This document shows, in pieces, positions 13,819 through 22,259 of a stretch of DNA of 39,763 bases. This DNA comes from Thermincola carboxydiphila (GTDB lineage: Bacteria; Bacillota; Thermincolia; Thermincolales; UBA2595), in contig JAENYP010000022.1 in NCBI GenBank assembly GCA_016841725.1, positions 1 to 39,763 of the forward strand, in the 5' to 3' direction. Numbering within the stretch: position 1 is the first letter of the stretch; each line of letters starts with the position of its first letter. Made by a program: the position numbers and the translations under genes. The notes under the pieces were generated by a model. The model ran no database searches and had not been told where the DNA came from. It was given only the letters and a program-made list of their open reading frames with translations.

Positions 13819-14721
13819 ATGATAAGGTCCGATTTTTTGGGAATCATCGAGGAATACGAGTCACAACTAAAAAAGTACGGCCTAAACCTTAAGTACAAAA
13901 TCATGCTGAACATAGACGGCCACCTGTTGGAATGGCCTCTTGCGGGAAACCATCCCCGGGGTCTGGCTTTTACGGAATCAAGAGAGCTCCGCTGGGACAA
14001 TAAAGAAGCAGGTGTTTATTATTGGACAGGAACCTTAAGTCCTCACCAGCAAACCATAAATGAACTCATAGTTGACAACCTGTTAACCAAAATCCGGTTC
14101 CTGGAAAAAAGTTATCATACCCTAGACTGCGGAATGGGGGTTCTAAACAGCGCTGTCAAAGCAATTGAGGCCAAGGACAGGTATACCAGGGGACACTCAG
14201 ACCGGGTGGCTGCTCTGTCGCTAAAGATTGCAGGAACCCTTCACGAGGCAGGGCTTCTGGACCGGGAGTTTTCAAACCGGGACATAGAAATTGCGGCCAA
14301 GCTTCATGATATCGGAAAAATCGGGATAAGTGAATTGATCCTCACAAAAACCGGGGCCCTTACCATGCCGGAAATCCAGCATATCAGGCAGCATCCTGCC
14401 ATGGGAGCTGTCATTCTGACCCCCCTAAGCATATTTGAACACCTGATACCGGCTATTCGCCATCACCATGAAAGATTTGACGGAAACGGTTATCCTGACG
14501 GCCTCCGGGGTTCGGAAATCCCTCTCATTTCCAGAATCATCAGTGTGGCAGACACCTTTGATGCCCTTACCTCAAACCGGCCTTACCGTAAAGCCATGGA
14601 TCCCCCAACAGCCCTTGCCGAAATCCGCAGGGTCAGGGGAACTCAGCTTGACCCGGACATAGTCGGTGCTTTCCTGTCAATACCTGATAACAGGTTCCTT
14701 CCCCTCACACTTTCTTCATAA
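13819..14721 (+). CDS. HD-GYP-domain c-di-GMP phosphodiesterase
   Basis: The 300-residue cytoplasmic protein has an N-terminal region of about 105 residues that I do not recognise and that has no membrane helix. A full HD-GYP domain follows: RYTRGHSDRVAALS, the HD pair H163-D164 in KLHDIGKIGI, H192 in IRQHPAMG, then HHHERFDGNGYPDGLRG (residues 215-231) and SRIISVADTFDALTS. These motifs bind the bi- or trinuclear metal centre and c-di-GMP. The domain hydrolyses c-di-GMP to pGpG or GMP. GGGAGG precedes the ATG. The promoter overlaps a CsoR-like operator, which suggests metal-responsive c-di-GMP breakdown (inference). Confidence 0.92.
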   Translation: MIRSDFLGIIEEYESQLKKYGLNLKYKIMLNIDGHLLEWPLAGNHPRGLAFTESRELRWDNKEAGVYYWTGTLSPHQQTINELIVDNLLTKIRFLEKSYHTLDCGMGVLNSAVKAIEAKDRYTRGHSDRVAALSLKIAGTLHEAGLLDREFSNRDIEIAAKLHDIGKIGISELILTKTGALTMPEIQHIRQHPAMGAVILTPLSIFEHLIPAIRHHHERFDGNGYPDGLRGSEIPLISRIISVADTFDALTSNRPYRKAMDPPTALAEIRRVRGTQLDPDIVGAFLSIPDNRFLPLTLSS

Positions 14722-14738
14722 ACAATTCACAAACTGTT

Positions 14739-14744
14739 TATAAT
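14739..14744 (+). promoter_or_regulatory. Candidate promoter of the secreted Gly/Met-rich protein gene
   Basis: A perfect TATAAT lies at 14739-14744 with TTCATA about 18 bases upstream, just after the HD-GYP stop. It could start transcription about 70 bases before the next gene. Read-through from the HD-GYP gene is equally possible because no terminator separates them. Confidence 0.4.
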
Positions 14745-14820
14745 CTCAACAAAGATTCACCACAAATATCAGTTACTATATAACCAGAGGCCGGTACAAA
14801 AAAAAGAAAGGGTGATCGTA

Positions 14821-15369
14821 ATGAATATCAAAAAAACCTTGGGAGGTACAGCAGCGGTTCTGGCGCTTGGGGGAATGCTCGTCTTCGGGCAGCCATTCAC
14901 ACTACCTGATGCCAATGCCGCAACAACCGAACCCGCTGCCGCTGAGACAGCAAGTGTTTATGGCCAGGGCGCAGGGCTCGGCCGGGTATATGGGAACATG
15001 ATGGATTCTGTAAGCAAACAGCTTGGGATGGAGCCCGCAGAGTTAAGGACTGAACGACAGAGCGGCAAATCCCTGAGCCAGATTGCAGACAGCAAAGGTA
15101 TTACCGAGGACAAACTGGTTGACACCATCGTGGAGCAGAGAAAATCCCAGCTTGACCAGAGTGTTTCCAATGGGACCATCTCACAGGAACAGGCTGAGTA
15201 CTGTCAGGAAAACATGGAACAAAGGGTAACAGAAAGTGTTGAACGAACCACTGTGGGACCGCGTGACGGCAGAGGTGGTAAAGGAACAGGCAGAGCTGCC
15301 GGCATGGGCATGGGCAGAGGCGCCGGAATGGGCGCAGCCATGAGTTATGGCAATAACCTGAACCAATAA
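14821..15369 (+). CDS. Secreted protein with DUF2680-like region and Gly/Met-rich tail
   Basis: The ATG at 14821 is preferred because AAAGGG precedes it; a GTG three codons earlier overlaps that site. The 182-residue protein has a Sec signal peptide (NIKKTLGGTAAVLALGG.., likely cleaved after DANA), a helical middle (about 55-135) that alternates LGMEPAELR, GKSLSQIAD, ITEDKLVDTI and GTISQEQAEY as in DUF2680/YckD-type exported proteins, and a C-terminal tail rich in Gly, Met and Arg (MGMGRGAGMG). No catalytic motif is seen. Met-rich tails can bind Cu(I), and the gene follows a CsoR-like operator and HD-GYP gene. That metal link is speculative. Confidence 0.7.
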   Translation: MNIKKTLGGTAAVLALGGMLVFGQPFTLPDANAATTEPAAAETASVYGQGAGLGRVYGNMMDSVSKQLGMEPAELRTERQSGKSLSQIADSKGITEDKLVDTIVEQRKSQLDQSVSNGTISQEQAEYCQENMEQRVTESVERTTVGPRDGRGGKGTGRAAGMGMGRGAGMGAAMSYGNNLNQ

Positions 15370-15387
15370 CATACGCAAGATTGAAAA

Positions 15388-15438
15388 ACTCCACCGGCCT
15401 ACAGCCTGCCGCCAGGCAGGCGCTGTCTCCGGTGGAGT
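15388..15438. terminator. Bidirectional terminator
   Basis: ACTCCACCGG at 15388-15397 pairs with CCGGTGGAGT at 15429-15438 and encloses a second stem (GCCTGCC/GGCAGGC). A T-rich stretch follows on the plus strand and AAAAA precedes on the other side. It serves the secreted protein gene (plus) and the cupin gene (minus). Confidence 0.85.
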
Positions 15439-15459
15439 TTCACTTTCTTTTTGCCGGCC

Positions 15460-15792
15460 CTATTTGCCGCCCTTTGCAGGGCTTGGGGTTTTGACCACCA
15501 GGATTTCAAGATACTCTCCCTCAGAAGCATGAACTGAGTGGGGAATATCCTTAGGACTTATGACAATATCTGTCGCCTCCACAACTGCAGCTTCATCCCC
15601 AACAACTATTTTCCCTTTTCCCCTGACAACATAAAAAAATACATCAACCGGAGTAACGTGAGTATCCACAACTTCCCCGGCTTTGAGCAGCAGGTTCATA
15701 ATATTTACGTATTCAGATTCATATACCTTTCTTCCGGTCACCCCCCGCGGAGTGGCTGCCTTTGTCAGGTCTTCAAGCTTGATAACCTGCAT
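15460..15792 (-). CDS. Small single-domain cupin
   Basis: The start at 15792 is chosen because AAAGGGAGGAA lies just upstream; the longer open frame to 15870 has no such site. The 110-residue protein is one cupin barrel with motif 1 THVTPVDVFFYVVRGKGKIVVG and motif 2 SPKDIPHSVHASE. The usual first motif G(X)5HXH is reduced: one His (H in DTHVTP) and a later His (PHSV) remain, so metal binding may be weaker or different from classical cupins. Cupins range from sugar isomerases to dioxygenases and regulators. Function here is unknown. Nothing nearby suggests a pathway. Confidence 0.8.
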   Translation of the reverse strand: MQVIKLEDLTKAATPRGVTGRKVYESEYVNIMNLLLKAGEVVDTHVTPVDVFFYVVRGKGKIVVGDEAAVVEATDIVISPKDIPHSVHASEGEYLEILVVKTPSPAKGGK

Positions 15793-15987
15793 ATTTATTC
15801 CTCCCTTTGATTTTCTCTTGTTTTTCCTATTGTACACCTTATTTTTCTCCGGTTCGTTGATTTGTATCACATAAATACACCCGGAAAATCACTAATATCG
15901 GAAGGAAAAAGAATATAACCTGTTGAAATCTATTAAATGTCTTCGAAGGATGTTTCCAGACTGCTGGGGTGAACCGGAGGAATTTGA

Positions 15988-16653
15988 ATGAAGCTTAGAA
16001 AAACTTTAAAGTTCGGTGTTGCTGCAATTATTATGGTGGTAACCTTTGTCTTCTACTCCAATCTCGCTGTGTATATATCAGGAAGGTCCGGTGTGCATAC
16101 GGTAACAGACAGTCCGGAGGCAGATGCAGCTATAGTCCTGGGCGCCCGGGTATATCAAAGCGGGTCCCTGTCCCCGGTGCTTGCTGACCGCCTTGATACA
16201 GGAATCAAACTGTACACTGAAGGCAAGGTCAAAAAGCTCCTCCTGACCGGCGATCACGGCCAGACAACTTATGATGAGGTCAACAATATGCGCCTCTATG
16301 CCCTGGAGCAGGGCGTTCCTGAAGAAGACATTTTCATGGATCATGCCGGTTTCAGCACTTATGAGAGCATGTACCGGGCCAGAGACGTATTTAAAGTAAA
16401 AAAAGCTATTATCGTTACACAGGAATTCCATCTCCCCAGGGCGCTGTACCTGGCCAGATCACTGGGTCTTAAAGCTTCAGGGGTAGAAGCAGATAAAAGG
16501 GAATATTTAGGTGAAGATTATTTAAGGCTGCGCGAACTCCTGGCAAATACCAAGGCAGCCGCACAGCTGGCTATTCATGACCGGCCCACATATCTTGGTC
16601 CCGAAATACCCATCTGGGGTGACGGACGAGCCACCAAAGACACTAAAATATGA
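15988..16653 (+). CDS. SanA/YdcF-like membrane protein (DUF218)
   Basis: The 221-residue protein has one N-terminal membrane anchor (residues 10-32) and a DUF218 domain with AAIVLGARVYQSGSLSPVLADR, KLLLTGDHG, MDHAGFSTYESMYRARDVF and IIVTQEFHLPRALYLAR, close to E. coli SanA. SanA affects vancomycin permeability of the envelope at high temperature, and related ElyC/YdcF proteins act in peptidoglycan or polyisoprenoid carrier metabolism. The chemical reaction is not settled. CCGGAGGAA precedes the ATG. The stop lies 1 base from the convergent glycosylase gene. Confidence 0.88.
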   Translation: MKLRKTLKFGVAAIIMVVTFVFYSNLAVYISGRSGVHTVTDSPEADAAIVLGARVYQSGSLSPVLADRLDTGIKLYTEGKVKKLLLTGDHGQTTYDEVNNMRLYALEQGVPEEDIFMDHAGFSTYESMYRARDVFKVKKAIIVTQEFHLPRALYLARSLGLKASGVEADKREYLGEDYLRLRELLANTKAAAQLAIHDRPTYLGPEIPIWGDGRATKDTKI

Positions 16654-16654
16654 C

Positions 16655-17473
16655 TCAGTGCTGGCAGGTAAGACAGAAGTATGTCCACCTGCCATTCAGT
16701 TTCGTTTCACCAATCGGATTCCCGCAGACGCTGCACGGTTCCCCTCCCCTGTCGTAGATCATAAAGTGTGGTATCTGACCACCGCTCCTATTGTCCCATT
16801 GGGCATATTTCTCCTCAATGTACCCGCCATTATTGATCGCTTCCCTCAATATCCGGGGAATCACCTCCCACAGCCTTTTCAGCCCGTCTGGACCAATTTC
16901 CGGAATTTTTTTGGCCGGGATTATCCGGGCAGCAAACAGAACTTCATTGGAATAGGCGTTCCCCAATCCGGCTATAAGCCTCTGATCCATCAAAAGAGGT
17001 TTAACAGCTCCCCTTCTTTTTCGGAAAAGTTCCATAAAACTCTCCCAGGTAAAATCCGGAGACAATGGTTCAAGGCCCAGACCGGCCAATTCTGCTTCCA
17101 GGCCCAAAGAATCTACCAGGTGCAGGAACCCGAGCCCCAGGTCACAGAAAAACATTTTGCCGCCGTCACTAAAACCGATTATCACATGGGGCTTGCCCGG
17201 AAGTCCTTCATGGTCACTGCCTGTCCCATAATATAGCCTTCCGTCAAGCATCATATGGGTAACCAGGTATAAACCGCCACGGAGGTGGAAAACAAGAAAT
17301 TTGGCCCGTCTGGTAACATTATCGATCACCTGCCCGTTCAGCGCAGCAGATAATTCATTTACAGCCACGTTTATGCTTTTCGGCCTTTCAACCCAGACTC
17401 CGGTAACCTGTTTTCCGGTCACTGTTCTTAAAAGCATTGTCCGGTAATTTTCCATTTCCGGTATTTCAGGCAC
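16655..17473 (-). CDS. mutM: Fpg/Nei-family DNA glycosylase (MutM-like, divergent)
   Basis: The GTG at 17473 is chosen because it gives the family N-terminus PEIPEMENYR, where Pro2 is the Schiff-base nucleophile and Glu3 the acid; GGGGGGATAAAT precedes it. The 272-residue protein has the conserved Lys in RRAKFLVFHL, the helix-two-turn-helix PLLMDQRLIAGLGNAYSNEVLF, and a C-terminal C4 zinc finger CSVCGN..TYFCLTCQ with the DNA-contacting Arg. It removes damaged bases such as 8-oxoguanine. The usual DPRRFG loop is replaced by DLGLGFLHLV, and HLGMTG is THMMLDG. The residues that fill the gap left by the flipped base are therefore changed, and specificity may differ from classical MutM. Confidence 0.86.
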   Translation of the reverse strand: MPEIPEMENYRTMLLRTVTGKQVTGVWVERPKSINVAVNELSAALNGQVIDNVTRRAKFLVFHLRGGLYLVTHMMLDGRLYYGTGSDHEGLPGKPHVIIGFSDGGKMFFCDLGLGFLHLVDSLGLEAELAGLGLEPLSPDFTWESFMELFRKRRGAVKPLLMDQRLIAGLGNAYSNEVLFAARIIPAKKIPEIGPDGLKRLWEVIPRILREAINNGGYIEEKYAQWDNRSGGQIPHFMIYDRGGEPCSVCGNPIGETKLNGRWTYFCLTCQH

Positions 17474-17692
17474 ATTTATCCCCCCCACTGTTGTTTTCTG
17501 ATTTAGTTTCCTGCAATATCCCCTCTTTTAAACCCCGCTTAATAAAATTTCCCCCAAAAATTATTAACCTCTCGGCCAATGTTTACATAATATATTACAG
17601 GAAGATAGCAGGATATTTCCCCCTGCCTGAACATATAATTTACCGACCCCTTTCTTTAAGCCTTTCTACTATCCATAAAGTAGGTGAATATT

Positions 17693-18169
17693 GTGACTGA
17701 CCGGGAATTTTTTACCTTCCGTGAATATATGAAAAAAGATGAAGGCCCGCTGACAGCCTCAATGGAAGATTACCTGGAGATGATTTACCGGCTTTCAGAG
17801 AAATCGGGTTTTACCAGGATTCAGGACCTGGCAGCAGCTCTCAATGTGCAGCCGCCCTCTGCCACCAAAATGGTGCAGAAGCTTGCCGATATTAATCTTG
17901 TCAACTATAAGAAATATGGCATCATTTTACTAAATGATGCGGGCCAAAAAAAAGGCAGGGCCCTCCTGGACCGTCATCGAACCATAGAGGAATTCCTGCT
18001 TCTGCTGGGTCTTGAGGAAGGCGTACTGGAAGAGACCGAAAAAATCGAGCACACCATCGGTCCCCAGACTCTTAGGTGTATTGCCGGTTTTGTGCGGTTT
18101 TTTAAATCACGCCAGGACTTCATAGATGCTTATCATAAGTATCGCAAGCCGGAACAGGAACCCCCCTAA
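17693..18169 (+). CDS. mntR: MntR-type manganese/iron repressor (DtxR family)
   Basis: The GTG at 17693 is chosen because TAGGTGA sits 5 bases upstream; a GTG at 17684 overlaps it. The 158-residue protein has a 20-residue N-terminal extension, then the MntR fold: MEDYLEMIY with the metal-binding Asp and Glu, winged helix ARIQ-like FTRIQDLAAALNVQPPSATKMVQKL, the His of LDRHRTIEEF and the E..EH set in ETEKIEHTI. All six metal-ligand positions of B. subtilis MntR are kept. It should repress Mn2+ or Fe2+ uptake genes when metal is plentiful. No transporter gene is adjacent. Its last 4 bases overlap the convergent epimerase gene. Confidence 0.86.
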   Translation: MTDREFFTFREYMKKDEGPLTASMEDYLEMIYRLSEKSGFTRIQDLAAALNVQPPSATKMVQKLADINLVNYKKYGIILLNDAGQKKGRALLDRHRTIEEFLLLLGLEEGVLEETEKIEHTIGPQTLRCIAGFVRFFKSRQDFIDAYHKYRKPEQEPP

Positions 18170-19047
18170 AGGTTCCTTTTTTCAATGAATGAATAGGACA
18201 CCACCCCCCGGTACTCACAGCCGGGTTTCACCCTGACAGCCCGGCCCCTGTTCATATCATAATTGCTGCCCATCCATGGTTCCAGGCACAGAAATTCCCT
18301 TTCCCGCAGCACCCAAAGGACAATATACCTATAAGCATCATCATACCTGACAGTAACCCGGAAGCCATCACTCCTGTCAAACCAAGCCTCATTTGCCTGC
18401 AGACCGCCAAAGACCAGATTTGTTTCGGGAACAGCGCTAAAATCCGGAGTCCCGCGAAATACCTTGGTTTCCCCTGTTTTAATATCATCATATCTTTCCG
18501 CCGGAATATGCAGTTTAACAGCCCTTACCCCGGGAGCATAAAAGTAAGGGTGGAAACCGGCATAAAAAGGCATATCTGTGTCTGAGCCGTTAATATACTT
18601 CTGCTCAATGGTAATGGTCCCTTCTGTTATAAAATAAGCAAATTCCAGTCTGAAATCAAAGGGGTACATTTTCCGGGTTTCTTCATTACTTTCCAGGGAC
18701 AGCTTAATCCTGGCGCTGTCCCTAAGGCATTCGGGATCCTCTGCCTGCCATGGCAGATTCCTGGCCAGACCATGCTGTTTCATTTCATACTCCCGGCCAT
18801 TCTCCGGAACATACCGGCCATTCTCCAATGGACCACAGATGGGAAAAAGCACCGGATTACCCCCGCGGACATTTTTGGCACTGTCATATAGAGTGCTGCT
18901 GTCCAGGTAAAACAGCGGGACATCTCCCAAAGAGTACTCTGTCAGCATCCCGCCCCTACCGGGGATAAACTTGGCTGTGATGCCATTATCACTGAAAATC
19001 TCGTAAATTTCCAAGCCCTTTTCGACTAATTTCCTGGAACTGAACAA
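18166..19047 (-). CDS. Aldose 1-epimerase-family protein
   Basis: The TTG at 19047 is chosen because GGGAGAGG lies 8 bases upstream. The 293-residue protein has the galactose-mutarotase-like beta-sandwich: NPVLFPICGPLENGRY, the substrate-binding His in KQHGLARNLPW, the second His in YAGFHPYFYAP and the catalytic-base Glu in FLCLEPWMGS. The family interconverts alpha and beta anomers of aldoses or hexose-6-phosphates. This branch resembles the YeaD/LacX-type epimerases with unknown sugar. No sugar pathway genes are next to it. Confidence 0.85.
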   Translation of the reverse strand: MFSSRKLVEKGLEIYEIFSDNGITAKFIPGRGGMLTEYSLGDVPLFYLDSSTLYDSAKNVRGGNPVLFPICGPLENGRYVPENGREYEMKQHGLARNLPWQAEDPECLRDSARIKLSLESNEETRKMYPFDFRLEFAYFITEGTITIEQKYINGSDTDMPFYAGFHPYFYAPGVRAVKLHIPAERYDDIKTGETKVFRGTPDFSAVPETNLVFGGLQANEAWFDRSDGFRVTVRYDDAYRYIVLWVLREREFLCLEPWMGSNYDMNRGRAVRVKPGCEYRGVVSYSFIEKRNL

Positions 19048-19116
19048 ACGAAACACCTCTCCCAAAATATTTTACCCTTAAAAACAACTTTCCCGATCCA
19101 TTATTAGGATTGATGA

Positions 19117-19257
19117 CGATACGGCTCATCAGTGATTTCCGAATATGCCGCAGCCGAATCCTCCGGGACAGGGGAAACCCTGCTGCACCGTATCCTTGAC
19201 TCCGATACCGGCACGGAACTGGTCAGGGCACGGACCGTATGGCTGCCCAGAAGTTAA
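19117..19257 (+). pseudogene. C-terminal remnant of an acyl-ACP thioesterase-like gene
   Basis: One frame, open from 19117 and ending in TAA at 19257, reads EYAAAESSGTGETLLHRILD followed by SDTGTELVRARTVWLPRS. The pattern D-x-x-T-G-x-E-L-x-x-A-R-T-x-W is the C-terminal end of hot-dog acyl-ACP thioesterases. Only about 45 residues remain of a protein that is normally near 250, there is no start codon with ribosome binding site, and a stop (TGA at 19114-19116) precedes it. It is a decayed fragment in the 288-bp gap between the epimerase and cyclophilin genes. Confidence 0.5.
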
Positions 19258-19285
19258 CCCGTAGCGCATCAGCCACGGGTTTCAT
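19256..19285 (+). terminator. Hairpin after the thioesterase remnant
   Basis: AACCCGT pairs with ACGGGTT around AGCGCATCAGCC, followed by a short T-poor stretch. It starts at the remnant's stop codon and probably was its terminator. Confidence 0.45.
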
Positions 19286-19347
19286 AAGTTGGAAACTGCC
19301 TATCTGGTTATTTCCTTAATTAGTTATTGCCTTAATTGGATAATTCC

Positions 19348-19980
19348 CTAAAAGTCTTTTACTGTAACCTTGTCCATCTTGTCACCTGCTCTGAGCTGGA
19401 TAACTGCATCCATGCCCCCGACTACCTGGCCAAAAACCGTATAATCCCCATCAAGGAATGGTATTTCCTCGAGGGTAATGTAAAACTGGCTGCCGGCGGA
19501 ATCCAGGTCACCTTGCCTGCGGGCCATGGCTACAGCCCCTTTAAGGTGCTTATGGGAGTTAATCTCAGCCTTGATGGTATATCCGGGGCCGCCCATCCCA
19601 TTACCCTCGGGGTCTCCCCCCTGGATTACAAAACCGGGCTCATAACGGTGAAAAGTAAGGCTGTCATAAAAACCTTTTTCGGCAAGTTTCTTAAAGTTTT
19701 CCACCGTATTGGGAGCTTCATCCTTGAACAGCTCAATATATATCTTGCCATATTTTGTTTCAATAATACCTACTCTCTTACCCTTCAGAACTGATTCATC
19801 AAAAGGAGCGCTTTCTCCGTCAGGGGTGCCTGCTGCTCCATTCTCCTGAGCCGGTTCCTGACTCTCACCGCCCTGCTGCCCTGAAGTATCTGCAGCCTTT
19901 TCCGTATTACTTCCACAGCCTGCCACAGCCAGGAGCATTACCATAATAATTACTGTAAATACTGCTATTCGTTTGTTCAT
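19348..19980 (-). CDS. Lipoprotein cyclophilin (peptidyl-prolyl isomerase)
   Basis: The 210-residue protein has a signal peptide ending in the lipobox LAVAGC, a Gly/Gln/Glu-rich linker (about 22-62), then a compact cyclophilin domain: [55 protein letters not shown] and VFGQVV. The catalytic Arg is in FHRYEPGF and the Gln/Phe set is kept. It catalyses cis-trans isomerisation at proline on the outside of the cell, helping exported proteins fold. The start has an AGGGAG site. It stands alone between topB and the epimerase gene. Confidence 0.93.
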   Translation of the reverse strand: MNKRIAVFTVIIMVMLLAVAGCGSNTEKAADTSGQQGGESQEPAQENGAAGTPDGESAPFDESVLKGKRVGIIETKYGKIYIELFKDEAPNTVENFKKLAEKGFYDSLTFHRYEPGFVIQGGDPEGNGMGGPGYTIKAEINSHKHLKGAVAMARRQGDLDSAGSQFYITLEEIPFLDGDYTVFGQVVGGMDAVIQLRAGDKMDKVTVKDF

Positions 19981-20078
19981 TTTTCCTGTTCACTCTCCCT
20001 TTCTCATTAATCAGTTAGGGGCTTAGATACTGCCCACATTTAAAGATAACAGATTTCGCCGCTCCTGTCACTAGCGAT

Positions 20079-22259
20079 TTAATCCTTACCTTCCATAGCT
20101 TCTTTTAGAAGAGCGCCAAGGTTAGTGCCAATGGTTCCCTGGTCACTGTATTGGTTTATCAGCTTTTTATTAACTGCTCCTTTACCACGGGCAGCCGACA
20201 GATTTTCCTTGAAATCCGCCATTTTTTCGGTAAAACCACAGTTTTTGCAGCGCACTATTTTACTGCCCTGCTTCTCCAGAATGACCATTTTCTTTTTACA
20301 GTCCGGGCAGCGGAAGTTGGAAACCTGGGGTTCGGCGGCTTCCCTATGCCCGCATTCCCGGTCCGGACAAGCCAGGAATTTCCCCTTTTTACCCTTAATC
20401 ATAATTAAGTACTGACCACAGTCGGGACACTTGACGCGGGATATATTGTCCGCCTTAAACTGAGCCCCGCTGGTGGCAATTTCCTTAACAAGCTTCACGG
20501 TGTACTCGCGAATCCCGGTCATAAAACTGGTCTTACTTTGCCTCCCCCGGGCCATTTCAGAAAGGGACTGTTCCCATTTTGCCGTAAGTTCCGGTGACCG
20601 CAGCTCTTCACTGACCAGGCCGATCAGCTGAATCCCTTTTGAGGTCGGAACGAGTTCCTTGCCCCGGCGTTCCACATAATCAGTATTAATGAGTTTCTCA
20701 ATAATCTCCGCCCTGGTAGCCGGTGTCCCCAAGCCGCTCTGTTTTAGCGCTTCCCTGAGTTCCTCATCCTCAACGAACTTTCCGGGGCTCTCCATGGCAG
20801 AAAGCAGGGTAGCCTCTGTATATCGCGCCGGGGGTTTCGTCTGGGCCTTATTAACCTTACAATCCTTAACCTGCTTAACAGCGCCCTTTTTCTGGGAATG
20901 CAGTACCTGCTCAGGCAGGGCATCATCCCGCTCCTCCCCTTCCTGATCGGCGCCCCTTCCGTAAACAGCCTTCCAACCCTGATCCCTGACCACCTTACCG
21001 CGGGAATAAAAGCTCTCACCTTCCGCGGTAGTAACCACAGTAACCCGTTCATATTTGAACGGCGGGTAAAAGGCGGCAATAAATTTTTTCACTATCAGGT
21101 CATATAATTTTCTTTCATCAGCATCAAGGACACTAAGGCGCACCGGTTCTTCGGTGGGAATAATAGCATGATGGTCACTGACCCTGCTGTCATCAACAAT
21201 CCTTTTGGTAACCGGCAGGGGTTTGCCCATTAGTGGGCGGGTATATTCGGCATATTCGCCGATGGTAACAGAATTTAGCCTGTCCTTTAGTGTCGGTATA
21301 ATATCCTTGGTGAGGTAACGTGAGTCTGTGCGCGGGTATGTAACCAGCTTATGCCGTTCATATAATCCCTGGAGGACCGACAGGGTTTTCTGGGCCGAAA
21401 AACCATACCTCCTGTTGGCATCCCGCTGCAGTTCGGTCAGGTCATGTAACAGGGGCGCCGGGTCTGCTTTTTGTTCTACTTTCAGGTCCGTAATCTTACC
21501 CGCAGCGCCCTTTGTTTTCCGGAGCAGGGCTTCAGCACGACTGAAATCAAAGATTCTTCCCTGACCTGAAGCATCCCGCCAATCGCCAAAATAGTCCCCG
21601 AAATCAGCTCGTACTGTCCAGAAATCCCGGGGAATAAACTTCTTAATCTCCTCTTCCCTGTTTACCATCATCGCCAGGGTTGGGGTCTGTACCCGCCCTG
21701 CCGATAGCTGTGCATTAAACCTGGTGGTCAGGGCCCTGGTCACGTTAAGACCTATCAGCCAGTCGGCCTCAGCCCTGCATACAGCTGAGGCATACAGGTT
21801 ATCATATGCCTTCCCGGGCTGCAGCCGGGCAAATCCCTCTTTAATGGCAGAGTCAGTCTGTGATGAGATCCACAGCCTGCGGAACGGTTTTTTCCAGCCG
21901 GCATATTCCATAATCCACCTTGCTACAAGCTCGCCTTCACGCCCGGCATCTGTGGCAACAATCAGTTCCCCCAGGTCACCCCGTTTCATCAGGTTCTTTA
22001 CTGCACCATACTGCTGGGATGTCTGCCCGATTGCCTTCAGTTTCATCTGCCTGGGCATCATGGGCAGGTCTTCCAACCGCCAGGTCTTGTATTTCTTGTC
22101 ATAATCCTCGGGTTCTGCCAGGGTCACCAGGTGTCCCAGAGCCCAGGTAACTACGTGTTTGGGGCCTTCCAGGTAACCCTTCCCTTTGGTATGGCATCCC
22201 AGAACCCGGGCAATTTCACGCCCCACACTGGGTTTTTCGGTCAGTACCAGTGACTTCAT
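20079..22259 (-). CDS. topB: DNA topoisomerase III (type IA)
   Basis: The start at 22259 follows GGAGGAGTACAT and gives the family N-terminus MKSLVLTEKPSVG; an upstream ATG at 22289 lies before that site. The 726-residue enzyme has the TOPRIM domain with ATDAGREGE and the type IA core with the catalytic Tyr near 308 in TYPRTDSRYL. The motifs LSAGRVQTPTLAMMV and GLGTPATRAEIIEKL are present. Two zinc-ribbon-like units lie at the C-terminus (CPDCGQ..CPDRECG and CPDCKK..CKNCG). It relaxes negative supercoils and decatenates DNA. The zinc ribbons are more common in TopA and plasmid-type TopB, so this belongs to the Firmicute TopB group with added ribbons. Confidence 0.95.
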   Translation of the reverse strand: MKSLVLTEKPSVGREIARVLGCHTKGKGYLEGPKHVVTWALGHLVTLAEPEDYDKKYKTWRLEDLPMMPRQMKLKAIGQTSQQYGAVKNLMKRGDLGELIVATDAGREGELVARWIMEYAGWKKPFRRLWISSQTDSAIKEGFARLQPGKAYDNLYASAVCRAEADWLIGLNVTRALTTRFNAQLSAGRVQTPTLAMMVNREEEIKKFIPRDFWTVRADFGDYFGDWRDASGQGRIFDFSRAEALLRKTKGAAGKITDLKVEQKADPAPLLHDLTELQRDANRRYGFSAQKTLSVLQGLYERHKLVTYPRTDSRYLTKDIIPTLKDRLNSVTIGEYAEYTRPLMGKPLPVTKRIVDDSRVSDHHAIIPTEEPVRLSVLDADERKLYDLIVKKFIAAFYPPFKYERVTVVTTAEGESFYSRGKVVRDQGWKAVYGRGADQEGEERDDALPEQVLHSQKKGAVKQVKDCKVNKAQTKPPARYTEATLLSAMESPGKFVEDEELREALKQSGLGTPATRAEIIEKLINTDYVERRGKELVPTSKGIQLIGLVSEELRSPELTAKWEQSLSEMARGRQSKTSFMTGIREYTVKLVKEIATSGAQFKADNISRVKCPDCGQYLIMIKGKKGKFLACPDRECGHREAAEPQVSNFRCPDCKKKMVILEKQGSKIVRCKNCGFTEKMADFKENLSAARGKGAVNKKLINQYSDQGTIGTNLGALLKEAMEGKD

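Noticed and set aside
16577-17236. 219-residue plus-strand frame
   Set aside because: It is the antisense of the Fpg-like gene; that gene's motifs settle the coding strand.
17693-18169. A manganese transport operon with mntR
   Set aside because: Neighbouring genes are an Fpg-like glycosylase and an aldose epimerase; no NRAMP or MntABC genes are present.
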